Shown: positions 12,098 to 24,334, counted from the stretch's first letter. The stretch is DNA of 64,000 nt from Toxorhynchites rutilus septentrionalis (GCF_029784135.1 NC_073745.1:112458716-112522715), one strand, 5' to 3'. Notes: a model not told the origin generated them from the sequence alone. Made by a program: numbers and translations.

Positions 12098-12570
12098 GTC
12101 GGGGGTCTCCGTAGCCACATTGGTTACGCGTTCGCTTAGTAAGCGATCGATCGTGAGTTCGAAACTCAGGGCCCTCATTGACCATCTTTGTGTTGTTACA
12201 GAATAACTACGTCCACGCAACAACATCAGCGATGGAGATCGATCCACGGTCGAAATAAGATCGATTCATCCATACAACTGCAAGACACATCGGGCTGCTG
12301 TTCTATAAATAACTCAACAATGATCAATCAACTGTCTCCGCTGTCCGGTAGTCTAACCGGATAATGGAAGAACAGAAAGAATACTCTTACGCCTAAATGG
12401 CTACTGTGTAAATGTACCATATGCAATGGTATAGAAGGAATACTGGCGAATGGCAATTGTGTAATGTACTAATTATAGATATGATAACCATGTGACATGT
12501 ACACGATTAAAATTCGGCTCTGTTACAGCTAAAATGCTAATGAGCCTTAAATAAATAAATGGGATAAAAA
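12098..12570 (+). mobile_element. tRNA-derived SINE with target-site duplication
   Basis: This is a 473 bp element with a tRNA-like head, a unique body and an A-rich 3' end. It is flanked by a 10 bp direct repeat with one mismatch (aacatgtact at 12088-12097, aacatgtgct at 12571-12580). Its last roughly 60 bp (attcggctctgttacag, then aatgagccttaa and ggataaaaaaa) align with the 3' tails of the I-clade LINEs in this window, which suggests it uses their reverse transcriptase. It resembles mosquito tRNA-related SINEs in general; I cannot name the family. Confidence 0.9.
12112..12167 (+). promoter_or_regulatory. RNA polymerase III internal promoter (A and B boxes) of the SINE
   Basis: The A box tagccacattgg (from about 12112) fits TRGYNNANNNGG. 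The B box gagttcgaaactc (about 12155-12167) fits the tRNA T-loop consensus. Their spacing of about 40 bp is normal for a tRNA-derived promoter. The folded tRNA body is not intact, so this is not a tRNA gene. Confidence 0.85.
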
Positions 12571-12580
12571 AACATGTGCT

Positions 12581-13203
12581 GTGTTCAAAAGCATAGTTAA
12601 TTAAAGTTTTCTAGTAAAACTCAAGGGGTACAGGTCTTATCCCCAGTGACAGACTTACCCCAGTTCCCCTAATTACTATCATAAATTATATTTTTCGTTT
12701 TCGTTTTTCGAAATTTATTCTAAAGATAAAGGATAAAGAAACGAGACGACCCAAGCCCCCCAGATGACGCGATCCGAGTCGACTGCCGATAAACCGTCGG
12801 AAGGGGCGGTCTCTTGCATGCAGACCTGTGTTCCATTGATTGTTCAGTTAGTTTGAAACATAGGATACGATCCACACGTTTGCCTGGTGCATTACATTTG
12901 CCCGGTTAATTTTTTTTTTTTTTTTGAATATATTCTTTGCAATTCAAAACTTTTGCACCGCGATCTGAAGAAATTCAACAATTATATGTATTTTGGTTTG
13001 GACATTTGGAGCGCAAAATCATAATTCGTATACACGGTATCACAGACCGTCTTATTTTCATGATTTTTTCTGATTTTAGTGCTTCATCAGAATCAAAATA
13101 ATCCGTAATAAATATACTTGGGTTCCTGACAAAGTCTGACTGGCTCAAAATGGGAACTGTCATAACAGCTTACATAATATAAGTTCTTCGGTCCACACTT
13201 GCA
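12581..13203. other. No gene recognised
   Basis: This is AT-rich spacer with a short GC-richer patch near 12740-12840. No coding or RNA gene signal is visible. Confidence 0.4.
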
Positions 13204-13205
13204 TA

Positions 13206-14491
13206 GAGTAATGCGGGGCAAAGGTGCGCACCTAACTGTTGTCGTCCAATAACTCTTGAAATAAAAATAAATTATTACCAAATTGTAACTATATATATAA
13301 CCTTTGAAACGTAGTACAAGCATTTGTCGAGTTATGTTTGTAATTGGACAAATACCAATTTTAATACAAAAAGAAAAATGCGCACCTTTTCCCCATAGTG
13401 GGGGCAAAAGTGCGCACTTATTGAATTGTACTTCTGAGATAACTTATACCAAAAATAAATGCTTTATCATCAGAAGCGGGAGAAGCATCATTACTAGAGA
13501 GTGTAGGCACCGTCCAGTAGGCAGGAGGGGGGTGTTCTATGGTTTTTGGGTGGAGAAGAGTGGGTGTTATGGTTGAACATACCACGTGGAAATTTTTAGG
13601 AGGGAGGAGACTGACAATATAAGATATCCGAAAATGTCCAACATTTGAAATAGAATTCTAATTAAATTATTAAAAATTCTTCGTTGCGCTGTTGTGGAGT
13701 CCGAAGAGACAGACGATGGTTTCTTATGAAGCTAGAATCCCAATCTCTTCCTAGCAGTTTTGCAACTTGATTGAATTCGTGTTGGAGGTTGTTGGCTTCC
13801 GCAAAATCAAACGCCAAACGACGTAAATCTTTGAGAGTCATACCATAGAAAGCTTTGGCCAGTGCGCTGCTGCAACTCACTTTCTGATATGAGCCTCTTC
13901 CTCAGAGCTGATTCAGAAATATCGAGGTCTGCCGCAATCCGACGCTTTGAGACTTCCCGAAGCCTCTGTCGGGCCATTCGAGCATTTGTGGAGTGCATTT
14001 CTTCAAATCAGTTGTCTTCTTGTGGGTTCCGTTAAAAATTTTGTTAAAAATATTTTATAATTTTTATTTTTCAGAGCAAAACGCCAGTGCGAACATTTGC
14101 CCCACAGCTACTGCGCACCTTTACTCACAAGCAATTTTTGAACTAATCGAAATTTTTAAAATAAGCTCTTGAACTTTTTTACAAATATTAATACGCACTA
14201 TCATCTACTATAGAATGAAGGTTTCCTTGACAGTGTAGTTTCGAGCTTTCAGTTATTTGAGATAAGTAAATCGTCATCTCCAAAACTGAAAAAAATAGAT
14301 CAAAACATCGCAAAACTCTTTTTACCTCATAACTTTTTGCCACTTTCATATATGTATCTTGTTTATATGTGTGAGCTGCTGGTGTAATAATATATCAAAC
14401 GAATACACTGTTGTCGAATTTTTATGCTCATTTGCTTCAAAAAGGCCAATGCGCACTTTTGCCCCGTGCACACCTTTGCCCCGCACTACTC
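13206..14491 (-). mobile_element. Pogo-like DNA transposon remnant
   Basis: The 1,286 bp element has inverted terminal repeats beginning gagta(a/g)tgcggggcaaagg, each flanked by TA (13204-13205 and 14492-14493), the Tc1/mariner/pogo target duplication. The ggggcaaa(a)gtgcgcac motif recurs in the interior near 13393-13420 and 14450-14480. The minus strand encodes a degraded CENP-B/pogo-type DNA-binding region. A related, more damaged copy lies at 22494-23735. Confidence 0.85.
13662..13998 (-). pseudogene. Pogo/CENP-B-type transposase N-terminal fragment
   Basis: Two overlapping minus-strand frames together resemble the N-terminus of pogo/jerky-type transposases. The first (13998-13807) has a psq-like helix-turn-helix, SKRRIAADLDISESALRKRL. 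The second (13880-13662) has FYGMTLKDLRRLAFDFAE, then NNLQHEFN, LLGRDWDSSFI and LSLRTP, matching the CENP-B-like second helix-turn-helix. A frameshift separates them, and no DDE catalytic domain is left in the element. Confidence 0.75.
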
Positions 14492-14493
14492 TA

Positions 14494-16003
14494 ATGCTTA
14501 CTTTTTCTTCGTTAATTATCTATCTATTCCGAAGTGATTCACCTCATCGGAGGTAGATTGTTAACAATTAATAAATTTTAGGTTCTGTAGGCTCGAAATA
14601 ATAAAAAAAAACTCTATCAGATTAACAGGTCCGAATTTCCATTTGTTATATTTCAAATGAAAAAATATAACTTGTTTCATGAAGGCTTAAAACGAACCCT
14701 GATTTTAATTTGACCATTTGTTCATACATTTACTGATATTTGATCGAAAACTCATCATTATAATATTAAAGCATTATCAGATACAGTTTTTTTTTAAACT
14801 ATTCACAATTTTCGAAAAAAATGTGTTCCCGTTACGTAAAATTAGAGCAAGAAGCTCATGCCGTCAACGCGAATCTAATGAATGAGGTTGCAAGATTTTT
14901 TTTCTCGCTCCAGTATTTTATTTCAAGGATGACAGCTGTACAAACATTTGACAGTTTTTTAGTATACAAGTATATACAAACATATACGATTCAAAAACTA
15001 TATGAGAATATTTAATATGTTATCCAGGATGAACTTCCAAAATTAGTCAATGTGATAGGCGTCGTGCTCCATCAGTGCCATGCCAAACTTCATGTCATCA
15101 TGTCTTACAACACGAAAAATGATTTTGGAGTTTGACTGGGAGGTTCTATACCACTAACTAAAATAACTGGATATTGCTTCTTCTGGTTCCAGGTTTAGGT
15201 CCCTGCAAAGTTCTCATGGAAAAAAAAACGATTTTATGGACATAATAAAAATACCTTGAGAAGTTTTCAAAGAGAAAGCAAACGCGTTGAATTTTTAAAC
15301 TGCATTGAAGATGGCGGAAACTGTGCACATAATATTGAATAAATGTATGTCTACCTATAAAAATGATGTTTTTTTCCCCAAAAATTATCACTAATTTTCC
15401 GGACAACTCAATATAAACTATCCTGATTTCTTACTGATTTTTATTTTCATTCTTCCTAATTTTTTAAAATTATTGTCGGCAACTCTGCTAATAAGTGTAG
15501 AAATTTCTTCAGTTCCTGGTGCAATAGCTTTTTCCGTGAGCGAATATTTCCAGTAAGCTACGATATTGCGCTTTTTTCTCTGCTCTTATTTCCGGACACG
15601 GATACTTCCGTATTGTTGAACATCTTCGAATTGACGAAACATAGATCTCGCGTAGCGTAGAAGGTTTCCACGCTTCCATGACACGCGTCAACACCGGGCA
15701 AACACCCTTCGACCTCTTGGAAGCTTTCACCAGGTTTCTTATCTTTCTCAATTCATGCATTCACAACGCATTTGAACATGAAAGCGAAATATAACTCTAT
15801 AGAGATAATTTTCCCTATGATACCACTCAACATACCAGAGTTAAAAGTGTCATGTCGAAATTCTAACATGTAGACAACGTCGACATCGTAATGGTTGTTC
15901 CGGAATGGAATCAAAACTCGATCAAAAACGATTCGTTTTAGCGTATTGCTTCAAAAGGTAATTCGGCTTGTCTTTCGAGCTCTATCATTCATCGAACACA
16001 TTT
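14494..16003. other. No gene recognised
   Basis: AT-rich sequence with short open frames only (for example 14821-15015 and 15509-15760). I see no domain, tRNA or paired terminal repeat. Confidence 0.4.
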
Positions 16004-16673
16004 TATTACACTATGGAAACTTGAAAAAAATACTCTACTTTACTGTAGTTTTTGTCCCAGGTTTGTCCGATGCTTCGTTCCAAAGTTGCAAGCCAATAAG
16101 TGGACCTAAGTCTTTGCGTAAAGAGTGCGTATCCAAAATTTAAAACGCATTTTTCTCAGAACCATGGTTTGAAAACTGGTGGGAGTTCTACCTCCGGAAC
16201 GTTCCATCCGTTTTGATGAAATAGTTTTTCCCAGATTCTCCACTAAATTTCCTGTCTTCGTACGTAGGATTTTTTTTGATATTTTAAAAAATAAAATTTT
16301 GGTGAATGTTTGTCTCCATTTTCGAGGTAAAAACGCAATTTTTTTACAAAAAAAATGTTGCCATTTCGTCAAAAATCGATATTTTGAAAAAATCCTACGT
16401 ACGATGGCAGGAAATATATCCAAGATTACGAAAAAAAATCATTGATTAAAATCGGTCCACTAGAAAAACTTGTAGAACTCCCACCAGTTTACAAGGTTTT
16501 GGCTGCAAGGGTTCAACAAACCGGTTGCGGTTATTCATGGTATAGTCCAATTGACACCGGTATATTTATTGTTTGTTAAGTAACATATACCTAATAAAAC
16601 TATATAAATATCAAATTAAAAAAAAATCGCGAAAATCACATACTTTTTATTATGTTCATAGTCTACTAACCCC
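16004..16673. mobile_element. MITE-like repeat, copy A
   Basis: About 670 bp matches the better-preserved copy at 25376-26115 along its whole length, including the tactttactgtagtttt block, the ccaaaatttaaaacgc block and the gtagaactcccaccagttta block. The right end (catagtctactaacccc followed by TTAA) corresponds to that copy's end; the left end (tattacactatgg) is eroded. It has no coding capacity and is presumably a non-autonomous DNA element. Confidence 0.8.
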
Positions 16674-16986
16674 TTAACGGCTTGATATGATCAAGCCGTC
16701 ACTTTTTCAGGTCATCTGAGATGCCTGGAGTTGCTCCAGTATAGGGTTAACCTCCAAAGAGATCGATTTAGTATAGTCTCAAATTGCAATATAAAACCAA
16801 TCCAAAAATTTAGTGAACTAATTATCTTTTATTTCCAAACATTAAGAAAAAAATTCTTATCATTTATTCACTTATCTGTAATGCAAGTAACTCATTAGCT
16901 TGCGTCTGTGTCAACAAAGGGTTATCATGACTATATTTTTCTACAGATTCTTTTTTTTTAAATCGTTGCTAATTAAATAATGTGAA
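16674..16986. other. No gene recognised
   Basis: Short AT-rich spacer between two non-autonomous elements; nothing is recognised in it. Confidence 0.4.
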
Positions 16987-18124
16987 TATACAGCCATTCC
17001 ATACCAAACCCATATAGTGGTTCTCAGATTTCCGTGAAAAATGGTAGTTTTGCTCTTTTTTGCAAAATCTTAGACCCGTATTTTTTTTATTTTTTCGTTA
17101 GTGTGACCATTTTTATTTTAGGGTGGTCCACATAATTTTTCCCCTTTTAGCAAATAATGACTTTTTGCAAAAAATCATAACATTTGAACTACTGAATCGT
17201 TTTAGATGATCGACATATTAAACTGAAGCCAATAAGCCTTCTTACCTTCTTTGAAAAAATAACACACGTGTGACTGGATTCTAGTCGCATAGGTCTAGTC
17301 TAATCACATAGGAATATTGAACGAAGACTTAAAATATGTTAAATTTGAAAACGAAACGAAAAAAATAATATATCTGATATCGAGATATATTATGTAAAAA
17401 ATCATCAGCTTTCCAGAAAAAAATATACAAAAATAAAGCGCCCTCTATCTTTAATCGAGAAAACTATGAAAAACTGACTCAATCAATAATCACAAAAACG
17501 AAAATCAAAATGTTTCCCAAAAGTAATATTTTTCAAAGAAAACTAACTCACAAGCTTCAGTTTGATATATCGATCATCTGAATCGGTCCAGTAGTTAAGA
17601 AGCTATGAATTTTTGTAATGGAAAAAAGGTGAATTTTTTTTTTCGAACCATCGGTTAACTTCGGAAAATCATATTTAAAAAACGAAAGAAAAAAGCATCT
17701 CTGATATCGCGATATGTTATGCGAAAAATCCTCGGCTTTCAAGAAAAAATATAAAAAAATATAGCGCCCTCTAGTTCAAAGCCATGGAAACAACAAAAAA
17801 CGACCACGATCAATAATTACGAAAACAAAATCCTTTTTTTTACTGGTTCAATATTTTTTTAAATAAAAGCTAGCTAGCTCATTGGCTTCAATTTGATATG
17901 TCGAACATCTAAAACGGTTCAGTGTTTCAAAAGTTATGAATTTTAAAAAAAGTCATTTTTGAGAAAAATTGAAAATAATTGATTTCTCCCTAAAATAAAA
18001 ATGGTCACCCTAAGGAAAAAATAAAAAAATACGGGTCTAATGTTTTGTGATAAAGAACAAAATTACCACTTTTCACGAAAATCTGAGAACCACTATATCG
18101 GTTTGGCATGGAATGACTGTATAT
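16987..18124. mobile_element. Fold-back element with ~150 bp terminal inverted repeats
   Basis: The left arm (16987-17140, starting tatacagccattccatacc) and right arm (about 17975-18124) are inverted copies over roughly 150 bp, including gtggttctcagattt and the tagacccgtattttttt block. The interior holds a direct duplication: the gatatcgagatatatta to agcgccctcta block at 17375-17455 recurs at 17702-17775. There is no coding capacity. The ends fit a TA target, but this is not decisive in such AT-rich DNA. Confidence 0.85.
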
Positions 18125-18138
18125 TTAGTTATATATTT

Positions 18139-18400
18139 GAGGGGCTTAGAATGCAAAGGGGTGTAAGTGACTTGAACGATTTCTCTTCATCAACATTTTC
18201 TTTAGTTAATAACTCAACTGCAAAAACGTTCCAATTTAAGTTTGCTATAGAGTCCGATAGATGAGGTTCTGACCTATCTTCCACATTGCCAAATACAGTT
18301 GGGAATGTATAATATTTGCAGCTAAGTTATGACCAAAAGAGAGAGTCGATGTAGAGAAATCGATCAAATCACTTACACCCCTTTCATTCTAAGCCCCTCC
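18139..18400. mobile_element. Short palindromic MITE (~260 bp)
   Basis: The left end gaggggcttagaatgcaaag and the inverted right end near 18375-18400 (ctttcattctaagcccctc) pair over about 45 bp, extending through ggggtgtaagtga and gatttctct. It lies directly beside the fold-back element. Target duplication is unclear. The open frame 18040-18264 crosses both elements and is not a gene. Confidence 0.8.
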
Positions 18401-20845
18401 GTTAATATATTTATCTTTCCATCTATTTATTTAATTTGTATAATAACCTACCGAAGTGTTAATTGATGAAACCGTTTTTTAATAAATGTTATCAGTTGTA
18501 GGTAGTATCCTATAGTCCGATCTAACGTGGAAAGATAAAAATTTGCATCTTACATGAAACGGTTATCTTCAAAATCAGTTTTATTTTTTTTTTTTGTAAA
18601 AGTGGTGTAAATGTATGTTGTATGTTTGGATTGAGAGCTGTAGAATTCCGATTTTCCAATGAACATTCCACTGATCATAGCATGTTTTTTTTCAGTACCA
18701 AGTTCTCTTTAATTCAACCGAAAAAAATTACTATTGCTATACTATAGTTAAGCATTTTTGCATACAAGAACTCTAAAAAAGCGAAAAGGAACACTTTTTT
18801 GAAGCTTTCTCTTGTGTATTCCGTTCGAAAAATTGAATGAAAAGTAAAAAAAAATAAAATTTTGGTTCATGAATTCAACACTTATAGCGTTGAAAAGACG
18901 ATTTTAATTCATAACATTTTTGAAGTGTGTTTATTTCACGGATTTCACGGTGCGGAATACATGCGATTTTCGATCGAATCTCGCACAAATCGATCGGACT
19001 GCAGAATTCAGAAATACATACCCTTCGGATGGCTCTGATTCGATCGGATTCCAGAAAAAAAGTGAATTGAAATAGTTATTTCAGGTAGATGCCGCCTTAT
19101 ATAGAAGTCTGAAAAAATCTCAAGAGGTCGGGTCAAAATTTTCGTTTCGCCTTGAAGTTATTGGAAAACTATCCCCCTTGTAATATTACTCTTCAATCCA
19201 ATAATGAATCCCTCTATCGTAACAACAATATTATCTCCCCCATACCGTCGCGTGTGTTCAATGGCTGTGAAAATATATGGCCAAACAACCACTGAAAAGC
19301 ACTGTTGGCCCTTCGTGCCAAACTGAATCCGATATGGGTCGTAAAGTTTGTTTGCGCCTTAACTCAAATATAAATAGTAGTTCACCCATTAATACAAACG
19401 GGTCGTTTTGTGGTTGTGACCAACAGGTGTTCACGTTATTCGCACTGAACATCAGAAGCATCAGTCTCTGGTAGGGATATTATCCGTACCTTCTGTAGCT
19501 ACCATCAATATCGCTTCACTCGAAAAGCAGTTAATGGAACGAATATTTGCTTTGCTATGATTCAGACAATGAGCTTGCGAAGCAAGCTATTCGCTGCTAT
19601 GGACATGATAATTATAAGTGGGAACTTGTTGCACGATAAGTTCGGGAATGGAGAGAATGGGTGTTTTGGAGTTGGGAGTTTGGAGTTTTGGGAGTTTCGG
19701 TTTTGATCGATGATGGCCATTATTATGTCGGTTGTTTTGGGTGTTTGCTAAGAACAAATGAAAATGATTATGCATGGTATAGAGTAAAAGTTCGCTTCTG
19801 TGATTATGCAAGTTTATAAATTAGACGATACGCGTTAACTTTGTGTTCGAATGATTTAGAACATCAAGCTGCTCCATTATTTTGAGGCTTGCAGAAATAT
19901 CATGGAGTTATGATGAGATTGTGATGACCGATATTTTTTTTAATCGTAACTCGGAATCTATATTCACTACAAGGTGCAACAATATACATAAGCTAAAACT
20001 AGTTTCGGAATCTTCTAGTTACATATTGTAGCCTTCATGTTTTTATAAGTAATGGAAGTGATTTTATCCGTTTATTTAAGCTTTTCTAGACCAAGACAAA
20101 ATTTTGCAACCAAAAACGAATACGAGTAGTCTAATTATTCAAATTTCATTAGCTATTCAAATCGTTCCAGTAATACCTTTTACTTTTTTTAAAGTATTCT
20201 CTCCCCAATTTTAACGTTGTCGACATGGCCTTTCGACTGTCTCCCAGTTCTTTCCACCACGTTTGGCGTTCCATTTTCAGTATTTCTCCAAGACAGCAAC
20301 GAATTTGATCGAATATTTCTTAACTCAAGTCCAGCTGCTTAACGCGACGATCCAAATTTAATAACATCATTTGTCGAATAATGTTTTACCGGGTCTATTT
20401 TTGTAGTTTCTTGCTTGAATTTGCGCCCCGTATCTAAAAATACACGTTTGATTATCGTCGGATATCACAGGACCTAATCCAAAGCCTCCAATAGAACATA
20501 ATTACAGGTGTATAAAGATGAAACCACTTTTTTTTCAAACAAAATACACGTTTTTTATTTTCTAATGGTTTTAAATATAATATTCAAAGTATTGGCCATT
20601 GAAATTTGACATTTTTCCATCTGGCAATTCATAAATTCCTAGTAATAAAATTATTTATTTATTTGTTTATCCCTATTTTCAAAAAAAATTAAGCGCTACT
20701 CAGCAAGTCGGATGCAGTTAATCCTAAAACTGAGGGCACACATGCTACTTGACAATACTTTCCATTTGTTTGGTATATATATATATATATATATATATAT
20801 TTTTTTATTCTTTTGATGCATATTAGTTACTCACACTCACAGGTG
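18401..20845. other. No gene recognised; (TA)n tract near 20774-20801
   Basis: AT-rich sequence with short open frames only. A (TA)n run lies at about 20774-20801. The segment near 20512-20640 (aaaccacttttttttcaaac, then an AT-rich stretch) looks like the end of a DNA transposon, but I could not find its partner end. Confidence 0.35.
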
Positions 20846-21175
20846 CTCCTGGTCCAGCATTTGGTTTCCACAGTAAAACACGGCAGCAGCAGTCAGCTGA
20901 TGTATGGTACAATGGCAGCTTCTGGAACTGGAACTATGGAATTTATCGATTCGGCGATGGACAAGATGGTTTAATTGAACATCCTGAAAGATAACCTGCA
21001 GTTTACCGTGCAGAAATTGGGTCTCCGTCGTGATAACTACTTTGAACAAGATAATGACCCGAAGCCAACTGATCTCAACGAGCGGATGTGCCTATTCTAT
21101 AAATGTCCAAATTAACTCAAAACACCTCCGCAATCACCGGATTTGAACACTACTGAGCATTTTTTAGGATTAATG
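20846..21175 (+). pseudogene. Tc1-like transposase fragment
   Basis: The + strand translation reads VKHGSSSQLMYGTMAASGTG, then MEFIDSAMDKMV, LNILKDNLQFTVQKLGL, QDNDPKPT and TPPQSPDLNTTEHF, the conserved C-terminal half of Tc1 transposases. The second Asp of the DDE triad (QDND) and the final Glu (TTEH) are visible. Stop codons after DKMV and within the NCPK-like segment interrupt it. The first catalytic Asp region and clear terminal repeats were not found. Confidence 0.85.
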
Positions 21176-21579
21176 GTGTCATGTAGGTTGAGCTGTTCGA
21201 TGTTGTGAAGAAACGTTTACTTGTCTAACGATTAGTTGGTTTGCTTGAGTTGGTGTTATGTTCCATACAGTGTTTTGTTGATAGTAAGAAGATTATCGCC
21301 GTAGTTGCCCAAACGTGGATCTATGGAGTCCATGTGTATCAGCGTCTCTCGTAACGCTTTCTCTCGATTGTACGAAGCAGGGTTGACACTCAGTCGACAG
21401 GAGTCACAGAAACAGAGTAGTTCAATTTCAGCTGACCATGCTGAGCTTGGTTAATCCCACACAATTGTGGAGAAAATTAAGGTGGAAGGTACGAAAATGT
21501 CCACGCTTGTCCACGGTGAAGGGGGAGGAGCTATAGATAATGTCCACGTGGACATGATAATATAAAAAAAAATACACAT

Positions 21580-21690
21580 CTATATCAAAAATAAATTGAA
21601 CCAGATCTGCGTCTTCAGTATTTTCAAACTTTCTGCCTACCCTGAGTACTTCATGTTTTTCAATAAAAGGTTTGATATCCACCAGAGGGA
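21580..21690 (-). mobile_element. Possible BEL/Pao-type LTR retrotransposon fragment
   Basis: The minus strand reads KPFIEKHEVLRVGRKFENTED, which resembles the conserved LRVGGR(L/I) segment just before the integrase zinc-binding region of BEL/Pao polyproteins. The match is short, and nothing adjacent confirms it. Confidence 0.35.
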
Positions 21691-21699
21691 GTTTGTCAG

Positions 21700-22493
21700 G
21701 TTAAAATCTGGTGGTCCTTTTTTCGTGCTACCAGTTCCACCCGGAGGGAAGAAGTTAAGGCCGGCCTTTTCCAAGCAACTAGAAACGGCTGAAGATGATG
21801 ATGTGAAAGAGCAACGAAGCGCAATGCATGGCCTCGGCTCATCATACCAAGCAATCACTGGAGAAGATGGACCGGCTGAAGATTAAAGCTGTACCGAAGC
21901 CCACCATCCCTCCCAACATCCGCCTGCTGCTACCGATAGAAAATTTCTGGTTGAACCTTAACAAAGTGGATATAAAATCGAGATTGAAAATGAACATGCT
22001 TTCCTTTAATAGATTTTGTTGAATTTCTTCTTTTGTTTTCATTTCATGATTTTTGGACATTGAATTTTAATGCGGGGTGATTTGGTCCAGTGTGTGTTTC
22101 ACGAGAAAAACATACTTATGTTCAAGGATGGCTCCAATCGTATCAACGAGCGCTCGTTACATTCTCTTATTTGATTCATTCAACGCACACAATAATATGT
22201 TTTAAATCACTCATGGAACAGAAAACTGACGTGCTAACGGAAACACTGAATGAACACAGCATGAGAGTCATCGCTTGGTAACTGTTCGCGGGTTCATCGA
22301 TGCTCGCTTGTTTCATTTGATGATTCGTTTGTTAGTTTCTGTCGTCGCTTTACTTTCGTTTCCTGATCCGATTGGGTGCTAAGCCTCGAAGCTTCAGATC
22401 GAATCGCTTTGCGATAGATTTATGTCGCTTTCAGAGAAGAAATGAATGATGAAAATGTAACTTTTCGATGCGCAGTGGGCATTGATAATACTC
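21700..22493. other. No gene recognised
   Basis: The open frame 21596-21886 continues into this stretch but shows no known domain and is probably repeat-derived. The remainder is non-coding in appearance. Confidence 0.35.
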
Positions 22494-23735
22494 GCAGGTG
22501 CGCACCTAATAGTTGTCGTGCAATAACTTTTAAAAGAAAAGCCAATAGGGTTCAGTTTGCTTACAAAAAAGTAACCATATATATAACCAATGAGGTACAT
22601 ATAGAGGTGGAGTAGTAGGCGAAGTGTATGTGTATTGGCAAGCAAAATATCGTGTCGTAATTATTTGCATTCAATATGGAATGTATATAGAAGAAACAAA
22701 ACTATGTTGAAAGTACTCACGGTTGCATGATAATTTGAGCCAAAATTCTCATGAAATCATTCAACAGGTTGTTTTTTAACAGATGACAATTATATCGTGG
22801 CTTATTTCGATTATTCATGTGGTAGAAAAGTCCAGAGAGCAGTCGTATGCTTAGTTCTCGAAAGCAGTAACATTTTCGGTGAAATTTTGATTAATTGGCG
22901 ATTATTATCTCACAACATACACACCGACACTGAGAGCGTTCGAAACATCAACTTCATAACGGTAAAATAATGAAACTTCGTTTGTTTCTATGAACGTGAG
23001 TGAGTTAAATTGGCACATAAAAATATCACTTTTATCCGTCTTCTTCGATGTGATTTCACAAATATTCACTCCACGCTATCACATTAGCCTTATATTCAGC
23101 CTGGAGCTCTACAAAAATGTACGTTTTTAATTGATTAATTACTTCCTGAAAATAGCATTTTTACATAGATGCGTTGGGCAATCAAAGATAAACACAACGA
23201 CTGACGTCACTATTTGCGAGATAGTTATGGCAGCGCATGCTGTGTCGCTCGAAACTCGACCATCTTAATTACCTTTTTTCCAGGACATTGATATATAACC
23301 TTCTAAACGCAATCTATAAATACTTCGAGTTTTGCTTGTCTAATATTTATTATAATACAAATTGTCAAATGCGAACTTTGTCCAATAGTGGGGGCACAAG
23401 TTCGCAACCTATTGGGTAAAATATCAAACTTTTTGAAATAAACTTCTGAGATAACTTGTAAAAAAATCAATGATTTATCATTAGTAGCGTATGTAGGCAT
23501 CATCTAAGAGGGGATGGGTTGTTGATTACTTGCTGGTTAGGCTGATGTGTTGTAAATTTCGAAAAGGCATACGATGAATCCTCATGAAGCTAGATCTCGT
23601 CCCTCTAGTTTTGTTATCTGGTTGGATCCATGCTGGACTTTGATGTCTTTCGCAAAAACACCAAATTTATGAAAAAATCGTTTTGTCCAATGGTTTGCAA
23701 TGGATGATCAGTTCCTCAGCCTGCTCACTCTCGAC
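22494..23735 (-). mobile_element. Second pogo-like family copy, interrupted
   Basis: The left part (22494-22590) aligns with 13226-13310 (ggtgcgcaccta, gttgtcgt.caataac, atatatataacc). The right part (about 23285-23735) aligns with about 13290-13805 (atagtgggggca, cttctgagataact, the atgaagctaga block and ctttcgcaaaa). About 690 bp of unrelated sequence lies between, apparently inserted at the atataacc segment. Its terminal repeats are not well preserved. Confidence 0.65.
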
Positions 23736-24103
23736 TAGAGATGAAACGGATATCCGGTAACTATCCGGTATACGGATTATCCAGTCAATATTTGCTATCC
23801 GGCCGGATACCAGATTTTAGAAAAAAAAACAATAATTTCTCATTAACACAAAATAAATATTTTGTTTTTTCAAAATTTATTGGTTGTATATTTTAAATAT
23901 AGTTTGTATGTTCGAAACATTCCCAAAAGTTATCGTGAGCCTCGCGTATTAGATTTAATTCAGTTTCGTCTTTTTTGTTTCGTTTAATTTGATATGTGGT
24001 GAAGTAAGTCTCTCTGATTATCATCCCTAAAGACAGTTCCAAGTTTTGTAAGTTTGAATGAAAATAATTTTTCGATGTTCTTTGCTTATTTGAAATTGTA
24101 GTA
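23736..24103. other. No gene; short atccgg-rich patch
   Basis: At 23745-23815 the hexamer atccgg recurs several times (ggatatccggtaactatccg and similar) without a regular period. I see nothing else. Confidence 0.4.
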
Positions 24104-24334
24104 CAGTTCGGACTCGATTATCTGGAATGTTGATATTATTTTCACTCCGGATGATCGAATTTTCCGGATAATCGAATCATAAAAAAATTTGAAAGAAAAT
24201 CTCTTGGTAAACGTATAATAACTACAATTTGCACCGACTTATTTGTATATTGCAGTATCTTAGCCAGAAATTCACTAGCGCCCCCTGGGGGAGGAGTAAT
24301 GTTTTGAAATTCTAAAAAAAGTTCATCGCCTTGT

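Noticed and set aside
12098..12170. Possible tRNA gene
   Set aside because: A and B boxes are present, but no full cloverleaf forms and the sequence continues into a SINE body with a target duplication.
21596..21886. 96-residue open frame as a host gene
   Set aside because: Its neighbourhood contains a probable retroelement fragment on the opposite strand, and the frame itself has no known domain.
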